64,000 nucleotides of DNA from Bradyrhizobium sp. CCH5-F6 (GCF_001556045.1 NZ_LSIC01000022.1:1-64000); one strand, 5' to 3'. Numbered from the stretch's first letter, positions 35,202 through 43,179 are shown. Program-made: numbers and translations. The notes: generated from the sequence alone by a model not told the origin.

Positions 35202-35656
35202 TCAGACTGGTGCTGGCCGGGCTGTGGGTATGCATCCTCACTGCGGGCACGAGCTATGCCGTCGCCTATTGGAAGGAAAACGGCAGCCTGCTGCCGGCGA
35301 AGGACGAATATCTCGACGGGCTGCAATATCAGAAGACGCGGGCCCTGAGCGTGCCCATGGTCGAGAACGGCAGCGTGCAGGGCTACATCGTCGCGCGCTT
35401 CGTCTACACCGTGGAGGGACGAACCATGCACCAGCTCAACGTTCCGCCGGAGCCGTTCGTCGTCGACGAGGCCTTTCGCCGGATCTATGCCGACGAGCGC
35501 CTCGACTTCAGGAAGCTCGCCCGTTACGACCTCTCCATCCTGACGACGGCCATCAAGCAGCGCGTCAACGAGCGGATGCAGGCTGAAGTCGTCCAGGACG
35601 TCCTGGTCGAGGACTTCAACTACGTGTCCAGGGAAGAATTCCGGCAGAAGCCGTAG
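35198..35656 (+). CDS. Single-TM flagellar-locus protein with FliL-like C-terminus
   Basis: 152 aa, overlapping the previous gene by four bases. One N-terminal membrane helix (LVLAGLWVCILTAGTSYAVA) precedes a soluble domain with strands (VQGYIVARFVYTVEGRTM) and a C-terminal helix-strand unit (ILTTAIKQRVNERMQAEVVQ, DVLVEDFNYVS). The 'helix then V-x-D-V-L-x-x-x-F' ending resembles FliL, so a second FliL/stomatin-like stator ring component is possible. I do not recognise a named family. It is the last gene of the flhA unit. Confidence 0.7.
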   Translation: MIRLVLAGLWVCILTAGTSYAVAYWKENGSLLPAKDEYLDGLQYQKTRALSVPMVENGSVQGYIVARFVYTVEGRTMHQLNVPPEPFVVDEAFRRIYADERLDFRKLARYDLSILTTAIKQRVNERMQAEVVQDVLVEDFNYVSREEFRQKP

Positions 35657-35699
35657 CGCGCGACGCCTCGAAGCCGCGTTGAGAGCACTTCCGTGCGGC

Positions 35700-35830
35700 C
35701 ATCCTTCGAGACGCCCGCCAGAGGCGGGCCCCTCAGGATGAGACTGAACGCGTGGCGGCTGCCTCAACGGGTACTGCCGCTGCTTAGCCTCATCCTGAGG
35801 AGACCGCGTAGCGGTCGTCTCGAAGGACGA
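35700..35830. repeat. Inverted pair of Bradyrhizobium-type palindromic repeats
   Basis: Two ~40-bp palindromic units face each other. The first has ATCCTTCGAGACG, an inner hairpin GCCCGCC-aga-GGCGGGC (35713-35729) and CCTCAGGATGAG. The second (from 35789) reads CTCATCCTGAGG, an inner hairpin ACCGC-gta-GCGGT, then CTCGAAGGA. Conserved outer arms with exchangeable inner hairpins are typical of REP/RPE elements placed in 3' intergenic space between convergent genes. Confidence 0.8.
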
Positions 35831-35876
35831 GGCGTGCGCTCGAACGGCTGCTTGCCGCCTCTACCCCAAAAACTGC

Positions 35877-35911
35877 AACGGCCTCCGCGAAGGTGCTTCG
35901 CAGAGGCCGTT
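35877..35911 (-). terminator. Terminator of the lafR-type regulator
   Basis: AACGGCCTC (35877-35885) pairs with GAGGCCGTT (35903-35911), with an inner GCGAAG/CTTCGC stem. On the minus strand it is followed by GCAGTTTTTGGGG, so it is an intrinsic terminator for the regulator ending at 35940. Confidence 0.85.
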
Positions 35912-35939
35912 GTCTTTGCGCCCGCAGGCTTGCGCCGTG

Positions 35940-36710
35940 TCAGTTTCCGGCCGGGTATGCGGCCGGGGCGGCGTGCGCCCTGTTCAGGAGGATGCCGACC
36001 TCGTCGAGCTCCTGCACCGGCTCGTCGAGGGTCTCGCCGGCCGGGATGTTGAGGCGGTATCCGACGTAACGCCGGGCCACGATCGCGTCGAAGCCGAGGC
36101 GGTCGCGGAGCTTCTTGCGCAGCTTGCTGACGTGACTCTCGATCACGCTCTCGTCGAAGGTGGACTCGAAGATGCCGTAGATCGCGTTGAAGATCTGCGT
36201 CTTGGTGATCCACTTGCCGTGGTTGGCGACCATATATTCGAGAATGCGCAGTTCGCGGCGGGGCAGGGTGAGGGCGTGGCCCGCGATCTCGGGGTCACGG
36301 CCGTTGAAGAAGACCTGGATCCTGCTCTCGCAGGGCCTCGGCAGCTCGCCCACCCGGCGGCGCGCGATCGCGGCCGTTCGGGCAAGGATTTCGCGCAGGT
36401 GAATCGGGACGTGCACGACGTCGTCGACGCCCGATTCGAACAGCTCCAGCGTGTTCTTGAGCATCTTCTGGCCGCTCATGGCGATGATGGGAGCCGAGGA
36501 ACGCTTGCGCATCGCCCGCGGCAGGCTTCCGCGGGCATCGCAATCCCCGAGGAGAAAGGCATCCACCGCCGCGAGATCCGATTCACTCGCAGATCGCAGC
36601 CAGTCCCAGAACTCCCCGGAGGAGAACCCGATGGACGACACGCCTTCGCGAACGAGCCCTCCGACGTAGCTGTTCGCGACGCTCTCGCGATCATCAACGA
36701 TAATATACAT
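35940..36710 (-). CDS. lafR: OmpR-type flagellar master regulator (LafR/FtcR/Rem family)
   Basis: 256 aa from the ATG at 36710 (MYIIVDDRESVANSYVGGLV). The N-terminal half is a degenerate receiver: the acidic pair D6-D7 and a possible acceptor D50 are present, but the conserved Lys is replaced (VVHVPIHLRE). The C-terminal half is a winged-helix Trans_reg_C domain (RRELRILEYMVANHGKWITK, DESVIESHVSKLRKKLRDRL, RYVGYRL). FtcR in Brucella and Rem in Sinorhizobium activate flagellar operons; LafR is the Bradyrhizobium name. It is the likely reader of the laf boxes (inference). Convergent with the flhA unit. Confidence 0.9.
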   Translation of the reverse strand: MYIIVDDRESVANSYVGGLVREGVSSIGFSSGEFWDWLRSASESDLAAVDAFLLGDCDARGSLPRAMRKRSSAPIIAMSGQKMLKNTLELFESGVDDVVHVPIHLREILARTAAIARRRVGELPRPCESRIQVFFNGRDPEIAGHALTLPRRELRILEYMVANHGKWITKTQIFNAIYGIFESTFDESVIESHVSKLRKKLRDRLGFDAIVARRYVGYRLNIPAGETLDEPVQELDEVGILLNRAHAAPAAYPAGN

Positions 36711-37466
36711 CAGTCTTTCGCCCCTGTTTCGCACTTGTTGCGGCCGGTTGTTTGTTGTGATGCTCCGGCTCGGCAACGATGCTGTTTGACGACATTCCTT
36801 CCCGCGAACCGTTGTTATGGTGTCGATGTTCGCGGGCAGCCCTACGCATTCAGTGCCTGCGTTCGCAGGCCTGCTACTTCGACTCGATACTGAACGCTTA
36901 CGACGTGAGGCTCGGCGGGTGTCCTACGGATCACCGCGCGGAGCGGATTGAGAAACGACCTAGAACAGTTGCGCCAAGTTGCTCATCGCGTCCGAACACC
37001 GCTGGACTGTGTCGATCTCCTCGCCAACTCGCGAGAATCACTTGAGTAGGACCGTAACAACTGCCGATTTCCGATCAAGCGTGCGTCGTAAAGCGATTGC
37101 TACACGTGCTTGATGCTGTTGATTCGTTTCGGGTTGTTTCTTGGTGTGTTCAATCGCATCAGTTGATTTGCATGTTTAACTACTTTTGCACCGTGGCGGT
37201 TGCAAGGTTCCGCATCCCCGTGGAATTACTGCCATTTTGAGTGCTGCTGCGGGTCGTGCAAGTTGCGGTGTTTTCAACCGCGGATTGACGCCGACGTCCG
37301 CCTTTCCATATGCGACAATTCGACTCACACGAGGCGAGATGACTCAAGCTTGGCGAAATCTCGGCGAGTGTGTGTCTTTCGAGTCGCACTATCGCCACGT
37401 GCGTGACCCGATTGCTCATGCGGTGTCGCATCGCGCGAGATGAAAAGTTCTTCGCTGCGTACGTTT
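36711..37466. other. Long divergent regulatory gap, no gene seen
   Basis: About 750 bp between the regulator start and the laf box of the 37529 gene, visibly richer in A and T than its surroundings. Short ORFs on both strands lack domains or good starts. A long upstream region is expected for a master regulator that integrates several inputs. No laf box is seen immediately upstream of the regulator; one isolated AAGCTT occurs near 37348. Confidence 0.5.
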
Positions 37467-37488
37467 CAGGCAAGCTTCGGCAACTAAC
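37467..37488 (+). promoter_or_regulatory. Candidate laf box upstream of the 37529 gene
   Basis: CAGGCAAGCTTCGGCAACTA then AC. Compared with lafA2, the match continues downstream: CTAAC, TCGCC, and CGACAGAT at equal spacing over about 40 nt. It ends 40 nt before the ATG at 37529. Outside the flagellin pair this is the closest match between any two sites. Confidence 0.6.
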
Positions 37489-37528
37489 GTCGCCATTCGA
37501 CAGATCGAACCGAACGGAGCATTTTCAC

Positions 37529-38494
37529 ATGTTGTCCGATGGACAAGTTCGTCCAAACGCGACCGCGGATGCTTCCGCGGCGGCGAAGCCAGCTTCGGAG
37601 ACGCGCGATCCGAACAATACGACGGGAGCGGGCAAGCCTGCTGGGGGCGCGAAGCGTGCATCGGCCGCGACGAGCGACGAAGTCCTCGCGAAAGAGGCAC
37701 TCGAGGGGCTGAAGCGTATTCGTGCCAAGGCGCGCCTCGACAAGATGGCGATCCCGAAACCTGCGCCGGCCGTGATCAAGCCGGCCGTGATCGTGGCGAA
37801 GCCGCCGCCACCCCGTCCGACATGGGTCGCGCCGCTCGCAACTCTGGCAGTTGCTGCCATGCTGGTGGTCTGCGCCTGCACCGGCGTGATCGCCTATCTC
37901 ACCACGCAGCCCGCTCAGAACAACGCTGCGGCCAATGCCGAGATCAGGAATCTGCGAGAGACCGTCGCGCAACTGCGCAAGCAGGTGTCGGGCGTGTCGG
38001 AAAATCTCGACGGGTTGCGCACGGCGGTCGATCAATCGAGCAAGGTGACGAATGATCGCTTCGGCAGGTTTGCCGAGAACCTGGACCGGATCGAGCGGGT
38101 GAGTTCGTCCTCGACCGCCAAGCTCGACAAGCTCGCTCAGGTGCAGGCCCAGGTTCAGCCCCAGGTCCAGACTCCGGCGCAGGCAATGGTGCAATCGCAG
38201 CCGGCGTCACAGCAAGGGCCGATGATGGCCTCGGTTGCAGCGCCCGAATTCACGGGCTCGGTGCCTGCGCCCGAGCGTATGTCGGCGCCGCGCAAGACGA
38301 TCAAGGGCTGGTCGGTCCGACAGGCCTATGAAGGGATTGCGATCCTGCAAGGCCCGAACGGCGTCGTCGAGGCCGTGCTGGGGCAACAGGTGCCCGGCCT
38401 TGGCCGGATCGAGGAGATCAGGAATGAGAACGGGCGCCTCGTGGTGGAAGCCAGCGGCGGCGTCATCTATTCGTCACGCAAGCCAGCGCCTTGA
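37529..38494 (+). CDS. Unknown single-TM coiled-coil protein with flagellin-like promoter
   Basis: 321 aa from the ATG at 37529 (CGGAGC nine nt upstream). N-terminal 96 residues are cytoplasmic, Ala/Pro/Lys-rich. A membrane helix covers about 98-126 (LATLAVAAMLVVCACTGVIA), a coiled coil about 138-202 (IRNLRETVAQLRKQVSGV), then a Gln/Pro-rich linker, and a small beta-type domain at 258-317 (GWSVRQAYEGIAILQGPNGV, VVEASGGVIYSS). No known family is recognised. The topology, with periplasmic coil and terminal domain, resembles envelope-spanning motility or pilus parts. The shared promoter box places it in the flagellar regulon (inference). Confidence 0.85.
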   Translation: MLSDGQVRPNATADASAAAKPASETRDPNNTTGAGKPAGGAKRASAATSDEVLAKEALEGLKRIRAKARLDKMAIPKPAPAVIKPAVIVAKPPPPRPTWVAPLATLAVAAMLVVCACTGVIAYLTTQPAQNNAAANAEIRNLRETVAQLRKQVSGVSENLDGLRTAVDQSSKVTNDRFGRFAENLDRIERVSSSSTAKLDKLAQVQAQVQPQVQTPAQAMVQSQPASQQGPMMASVAAPEFTGSVPAPERMSAPRKTIKGWSVRQAYEGIAILQGPNGVVEAVLGQQVPGLGRIEEIRNENGRLVVEASGGVIYSSRKPAP

Positions 38495-38506
38495 TCGAGC
38501 CGCCTT

Positions 38507-39085
38507 CTATTGACGGTGATGCTCGAAGCTGGTGCATAGCAGATCGACCTCCGCCTCCGCGATCGCTGCGCGAAACAGGCGGCAACTGAACTCGACGGTC
38601 GACTTGCCGTCCGTGGTGGTGCGATCTTCCCGCAGGAAGATGCATCGCTTGCAAACGTCGGTGTGGTGGCGCTGCTCGGCGGCATCCGACTGGTCCAGCA
38701 CGTGCCGGAAGGTGTCGCGGAAACGGATCTTGACCTCGTCGTCGAGGACGGCAATCGCCTCGACGAGGACGTTGACGGGATCGCGCACCAGGAACTTCTT
38801 GCCCTGCTGCGTCACGCTCAACATCACCGACCGCTTGTCCGTGGCCGAGCGCTTTCTTTCGAGGTAGCCGAGCCGCTCGAGCTCTCCGATGATGAACGAG
38901 GCGGTGCCGCGCGTGGTGCCGACGTAGCTCGCCAGCGCCGACGGTGTTCGCGAGAACCGGTTGGCCCGGGAGAGGAAGCGCAGCGCCATCCATTCGCGGT
39001 CGCGCAAGCCGTGCTTGGTGCCTTCGAACCAAAGAATTCGCGCAGCCTGCTCCAACAGTTCAATCGATTCGCGAGCCAAATTCAT
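38507..39085 (-). CDS. MarR-family winged-helix regulator with four-Cys C-terminus (paralogue 2)
   Basis: 192 aa from the ATG at 39085; the longer open frame to 39310 is not conserved with paralogue 1. It shares GLRDREWMALRFL, RANRFSRTPSALA and KRSVMLSVTQQGKK-like blocks with the protein at 451-1086. The cysteines C-x2-C-x19-C-x15-C are retained although the segment between the second and third differs in sequence, so selection on the ligands is plausible. Convergent with the 37529 gene (12 bp apart). Regulated genes are unknown. Confidence 0.85.
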   Translation of the reverse strand: MNLARESIELLEQAARILWFEGTKHGLRDREWMALRFLSRANRFSRTPSALASYVGTTRGTASFIIGELERLGYLERKRSATDKRSVMLSVTQQGKKFLVRDPVNVLVEAIAVLDDEVKIRFRDTFRHVLDQSDAAEQRHHTDVCKRCIFLREDRTTTDGKSTVEFSCRLFRAAIAEAEVDLLCTSFEHHRQ

Positions 39086-39789
39086 TTCAGTTCCAGATAG
39101 AAACAACGTGCAGTCAATTGACCTTGGACAGCGCAATCGGCGTGGACGAGATGAAGCCCTCGGGCGCTCCTTCGTCCGTTGCCGGACGGCTGATCGCGCG
39201 TGGGGAGAAGCCTGCCCGTTTCCGGAGAAGGAGCTTTCCGGCCGTGGAACTAGGGCGTCACAAAGAAAGTTCGAGTAAATCGCGCGGCGCAGATTTTCCG
39301 AAAATTTCAATCAAATGACGATGGCCTGCAGGCGAATTGGCGGGGATGTGCGATGTGCGAGCAACATCATGTGTCATTGTCGCCACTGCAGCTGCCATTT
39401 GTTGCGCCTGGGCGCTCCGCGTACGCCAGCAAGAGCATTCGCTGCAACGGCTGGTGGCTTGGCCGGCCGGGAGAGAACCGCTTTCTTCGGTTAATGGATG
39501 TTGCGATGCAATGCAGCTAGACCGTTAAATCCTGCACACGCGATACCGGGAATGCCGGCCTGACATTGGGAGTCCGGCTCCGTTCAACGTCAACATCCCG
39601 CCTTGGCAGCCGCGATCGCGGGCATCCTGGCATTCGGCGACTTCATGCAGCAGCGGCTTGCGCGATTGCGGGCCTGACGGCTTGGCGCGAAAGCGAGCGG
39701 GCTCGCAGGCTGGTGACTTGCGTTTGGCCGGCAACTATTGGCGAATGCGCCGCCCCCGAGGGTAGCAATGAGCAGGAAGGAATAGAGCG
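39086..39789. other. 704-bp gap, no convincing gene
   Basis: The region holds the divergent promoters of the MarR-type gene and the dienelactone hydrolase gene. A 63-codon ORF at 39337-39528 has poor codon use and no domain. Nothing else is supported. Confidence 0.5.
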
Positions 39790-40677
39790 ATGAGCTTCGA
39801 AACCACCATGACATCCGACGTCGTCGGGCTGACCAAAAGCGCCCCGGTCTCACGCCGCGGATTCATGAGCGCCACCGCGGCCGTGGCGGCAGGCTATACG
39901 CTTGCGGCAGGTCCGGTCCGCGCCGAGGCGATCACGACCGACACCAGCGGCCTCCAGGCCGGCGATGCCAGGATCAAGGTCGGTTCCGAGGAGATGCCCG
40001 CCTATTTCGCCCGGCCGGCCGGCAACCCAAAGGCGCCGGTGATCATCGTGGCGATGGAGATCTTCGGCCTGCATGAATACGTCAAGGACGTGACGCGGCG
40101 CCTCGCCAAGCTCGGCGCGTTCGCGGTCGCACCCGACTATTACTTCCGCAAGGGCACTGATCTCACCAAGGTCGCGGACATCAAGGATCTGCTCCCGATC
40201 GTCAATGCGAAGCCGGACGCCGAGCTGTTGTCCGATCTCGACGCGACGGCGGCATGGGCGGGATCGCAAGGCGGCGACACGACGAGGCTCGGCATCATCG
40301 GCTTCTGCCGGGGCGGCCGCACGGTCTGGGAATATGCCGCCCACAGCGGCACGCTCAAGGCGGGTGTGGCCTTCTATGGCACGTTGGTCGATCCTGCCAA
40401 TCCGGTGTGGCCGAAGAGCCCGATGCAGCTTGCGCCCGAGATGAAGGCGCCGGTGCTCGGTCTCTATGGCGGCGCCGATTCGGGTATTCCCGTCGCCCAG
40501 GTCGAACAGATGAAGGCGGCGCTCGAGCAGAGCAAGAAGCCAGCCGACTTCAAGATCTACCCCGAAGCGCCGCACGGCTTCCATGCCGACTATCGCGGCA
40601 GCTATCGCAAGGAGGCCGCGGAAGATGCCTGGAAGCAGGCGCAGGCCTGGTTCAAGAAATATGGCGTCTTGAGCTGA
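39790..40677 (+). CDS. Tat-exported dienelactone hydrolase family protein
   Basis: 295 aa. A twin-arginine signal is visible at about residues 20-50 (VSRRGFMSATAAVAAGYTLA, cleavage near RAEA). The alpha/beta-hydrolase domain has the DLH nucleophile motif G-x-C-x-G (IIGFCRGGRTVWEY), a candidate acid (LYGGADSGIP) and the terminal His (EAPHGFHADY). Dienelactone hydrolases open lactone rings in chloroaromatic breakdown, but periplasmic family members often have other ester substrates, so the substrate is open. Monocistronic, with a terminator downstream. Confidence 0.92.
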   Translation: MSFETTMTSDVVGLTKSAPVSRRGFMSATAAVAAGYTLAAGPVRAEAITTDTSGLQAGDARIKVGSEEMPAYFARPAGNPKAPVIIVAMEIFGLHEYVKDVTRRLAKLGAFAVAPDYYFRKGTDLTKVADIKDLLPIVNAKPDAELLSDLDATAAWAGSQGGDTTRLGIIGFCRGGRTVWEYAAHSGTLKAGVAFYGTLVDPANPVWPKSPMQLAPEMKAPVLGLYGGADSGIPVAQVEQMKAALEQSKKPADFKIYPEAPHGFHADYRGSYRKEAAEDAWKQAQAWFKKYGVLS

Positions 40678-40689
40678 TGCATGGTTTCG

Positions 40690-40716
40690 AAGGGCGGCCC
40701 GATCGGCCGCCCTTTT
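40690..40716 (+). terminator. Rho-independent terminator after the dienelactone hydrolase gene
   Basis: AAGGGCGGCC (40690-40699) pairs with GGCCGCCCTT (40705-40714) around a five-base loop and is followed by TT. It starts 13 bp after the stop. It is nearly symmetrical and may also serve the convergent gene ending at 40831. Confidence 0.88.
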
Positions 40717-40830
40717 GAGATCAGGTTTAATAGCTGCAGCGGGAGAGGTGAACGAGCCGCGGCAATCGATTCAACCTAAGCCCATTCCGCTTTAGACATC
40801 GCGCGAGCCAAGACATAACGGGTGCGCCAC

Positions 40831-41679
40831 CTATCGTCCTTCGCCTGTCCGCCACAGCGCATCCAGGCCGTGCCGGTAGGTCGGGTAGGCCAGCGTGACG
40901 CCGAGCTCGCGCTTCAAATTCGCGTTGGAGACACGGGCGCTGCCGGCATAGAAGCTGCGGGCCATCGCCGACATTTCGGCGGTGGCGAACGCCTCTTCGG
41001 GCGGCGGCGCAACGCCCATCAGCTGCGCCGCATAGGAGATCACGTCCTGCGGCGGTGCGGGCTCGTCGTCGCAGACGTTCCAAATGCCGCCGCCGTGGCG
41101 ATGAATCGCGGCCATGATCGCACGCGCGATGTCGTCGACGTGGATGCGGTTGAAGACCTGTCCCGGCTTGATGATGCGCCGAGCGTTTCCCGCGCGCAGC
41201 GTCGCCAGCGCGTTGCGGCCAGGGCCGTAGATGCCGGCAAGCCGCAGGACCGCGGCATCGCCGTGTGTCACCTCTGTCCAGGCCTGCTCCGCAGCAACGC
41301 GCATGCGCGTTCTCTCGAGCGTCGCCTGCGGCGGCGTGCTCTCGTCGACCCATCCGCCGGCGTGATCGCCATAGACGCCGATGGTGGAGAGATAGACGAC
41401 CTTGCGCCGACCGTCCGCCAGCAGGTCGCCGAACGCCGCGATGGCGGGATCGCCGGTGGTGCCGGGCGGGATCGACACCACTAGCACGTCGGCCTCGCGA
41501 ACCTGTTGAGCCGTGTCGCTTGACGGGGCGCCGCCGGAAAAGGCATGCACCTCGAGGCCGGAGAGATCGTTCCGCTGCGCGGGGTCGCGCACGGTGCCGG
41601 CGATATGCGAGAAGCTGTCGCCGTGTTTGCGGACGAAGTGCCGGGCACTGTAGCCGAGGCCAAGGATGAAGAGCCGCAT
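40831..41679 (-). CDS. NAD-dependent epimerase/dehydratase-like protein (YeeZ type)
   Basis: 282 aa from the ATG at 41679. The Rossmann start is MRLFILGLGYSARHF (G-x-G-x-x-A). VVYLSTIGVYGDHAGGWVDE and LRLAGIYGPGRN match the epimerase family, but the usual Y-x-x-x-K catalytic pair is missing after VYG (YGDHA), as in YeeZ-like proteins, so classical sugar epimerase activity is doubtful. Divergent from the HAD phosphatase gene, with 153 bp between starts. Confidence 0.85.
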   Translation of the reverse strand: MRLFILGLGYSARHFVRKHGDSFSHIAGTVRDPAQRNDLSGLEVHAFSGGAPSSDTAQQVREADVLVVSIPPGTTGDPAIAAFGDLLADGRRKVVYLSTIGVYGDHAGGWVDESTPPQATLERTRMRVAAEQAWTEVTHGDAAVLRLAGIYGPGRNALATLRAGNARRIIKPGQVFNRIHVDDIARAIMAAIHRHGGGIWNVCDDEPAPPQDVISYAAQLMGVAPPPEEAFATAEMSAMARSFYAGSARVSNANLKRELGVTLAYPTYRHGLDALWRTGEGR

Positions 41680-41832
41680 GCGTCTCCTGTGCAGGTCGGA
41701 GTTCCCGTTCGCGCCGTCGTGCGCCTCTCGCTCATAAGAGATTTTTGGGTCCGGCAAAAGATATTGCGATTTGTCGCGCCTGTCGCTTCGCGGGATGCTC
41801 GCTCGTCACAGGCAGGTCGGGAGGAGGCATCG

Positions 41833-42621
41833 TTGGCGACCGGGTCGATCATTCAGGCGGAAGCGCCGGGGGCAATGCCATGTGATGCCGGGCCATGTGA
41901 TGCCGGCGAGCTGATCCGGCGCGCGGCGGCGCTGATCTTCGACGTCGACGGCACCCTCGCCGAGACCGAGGAACTGCACCGGCAGGCCTTCAACCTTGCC
42001 TTCGTCCGCCGAGGCCTCGACTGGCACTGGGACCGCGCCGTCTACAAGGAGCTCTTGCGCGTGACGGGGGGCAAGGAGCGCATGCGCGCCTACCACGCAA
42101 GGCTGGGGATCGCTCCACCATTATCCGACATGGATATCGCAGAGCTCCACCGCATCAAGACCGCGCATTATGCCGAACTGGTGGAGACCGGCTGCTGCCC
42201 CTTGAGGCCCGGCGTGACGGATCAGCTCGCTGCGGCCCGGGCACGCGGGCAGCGGCTGGCAATTGCGACCACCACCTCGCACGGCAATATCGATGCGTTG
42301 CTGTCGCGGGCGCTGGGCAAGCGCTGGGCGGGGGACTTCGACGCGATCGTCGCCGGCGATGACGTGCCGCACAAGAAGCCTGCGCCGGACGTCTATCTCG
42401 AGATCCTGGCGCGGCTGAAGCTGGACGCGTCGGATTGCGTCGCGATTGAGGATTCCGCCAACGGCCTGATTGCGGCCTCGCGCGCCGGCATCCCGGTTCT
42501 GATCACGCGCAGCATGTTCTTTGGAGACGATGACTTCACGGCGGCGCAGGTCGTGTTGGACGACCTGTCGGAACTCGGTGCCGCCCAACAAAAGATCGAA
42601 AAACAACCCCATGCACAGTAG
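41833..42621 (+). CDS. HAD-superfamily phosphatase, CbbY-like
   Basis: About 262 aa from a TTG at 41833 that has a strong GGGAGGAGG six nt upstream; the ATG at 41875 is the alternative and still precedes the domain. Motif I is FDVDGTLAETEELH; the beta-phosphoglucomutase-like cap follows; motif II is AIATTTSHGN; KKPAPDVY gives the conserved Lys and CVAIEDSANGL motif IV. CbbY-like enzymes dephosphorylate sugar phosphates such as xylulose-1,5-bisphosphate. No Calvin-cycle genes are nearby, so the substrate is uncertain. Confidence 0.9.
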   Translation: MATGSIIQAEAPGAMPCDAGPCDAGELIRRAAALIFDVDGTLAETEELHRQAFNLAFVRRGLDWHWDRAVYKELLRVTGGKERMRAYHARLGIAPPLSDMDIAELHRIKTAHYAELVETGCCPLRPGVTDQLAAARARGQRLAIATTTSHGNIDALLSRALGKRWAGDFDAIVAGDDVPHKKPAPDVYLEILARLKLDASDCVAIEDSANGLIAASRAGIPVLITRSMFFGDDDFTAAQVVLDDLSELGAAQQKIEKQPHAQ

Positions 42622-42645
42622 ATCACGCCCGCGTGATCGCTGCGT

Positions 42646-43053
42646 TCAGTGGACCCGGTGGCTCGTTCTATCGTCCTCAGCCTGTTCGATTATCTGCGCG
42701 ATCGGGCTGGACTGATGGTGCACCAGGCGCCAGTCGTCGCCGACGCGGCGAAAATGGTTCGCGGCGGCCAAAGCGGTGCCATCGACGATCTCGATGCAGA
42801 GCACGCGCGCGCTGTCGCCGTCGACGATCGCCTGCGGCTCGGCGCAGACGATCTGCGGCCGCTCCGGGTTTTGCAGGATGTCGCGCCAGCTCCCGATCAC
42901 GGTGGAGCGTCCGATGATGGCCGGCCAGCCGGGATGGATGCAGGAGATGGCGTCGTCATCCGCCCACATCCGCTCCATACCGGCAAAGTCGCCTGCTGAG
43001 AACGCGGCGTAAAAGGCCGCGTTGGCGGCGATGACCTTGCTGTCATTTCCCAT
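42646..43053 (-). CDS. NTF2-like (SnoaL/DUF4440-type) protein
   Basis: 135 aa from the ATG at 43053. The cone-shaped NTF2 fold is indicated by AANAAFYAAFSAGDFAGMER, MWADDDAISCIHPGWPAIIG and the last strand VGDDWRLVHHQSSP. Family members include small enzymes and ligand-binding proteins; no catalytic function can be assigned. Convergent with the HAD phosphatase gene. Confidence 0.85.
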   Translation of the reverse strand: MGNDSKVIAANAAFYAAFSAGDFAGMERMWADDDAISCIHPGWPAIIGRSTVIGSWRDILQNPERPQIVCAEPQAIVDGDSARVLCIEIVDGTALAAANHFRRVGDDWRLVHHQSSPIAQIIEQAEDDRTSHRVH

Positions 43054-43179
43054 CGCTCTCGGGTGGCGCAAGGACAGGCAAAAATCAAGCGCGACTTCCG
43101 TCGATCTTGGCCGCAGTGCAGCATTCAAGAGCGCGCCCGCTTCGTCGGCGATCCACGCGGGGAGGCGGGCGAAAACGCA

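Noticed and set aside
451..39085. The two marR-type genes as ends of a mobile element carrying the flagellar cluster
   Set aside because: No integrase, transposase, tRNA or terminal repeats were seen; similarity is at protein level only, not a long DNA repeat.
39337..39528. Possible 63-aa gene upstream of the dienelactone hydrolase
   Set aside because: No domain, unusual composition with many Cys and Arg, and no ribosome-binding site.
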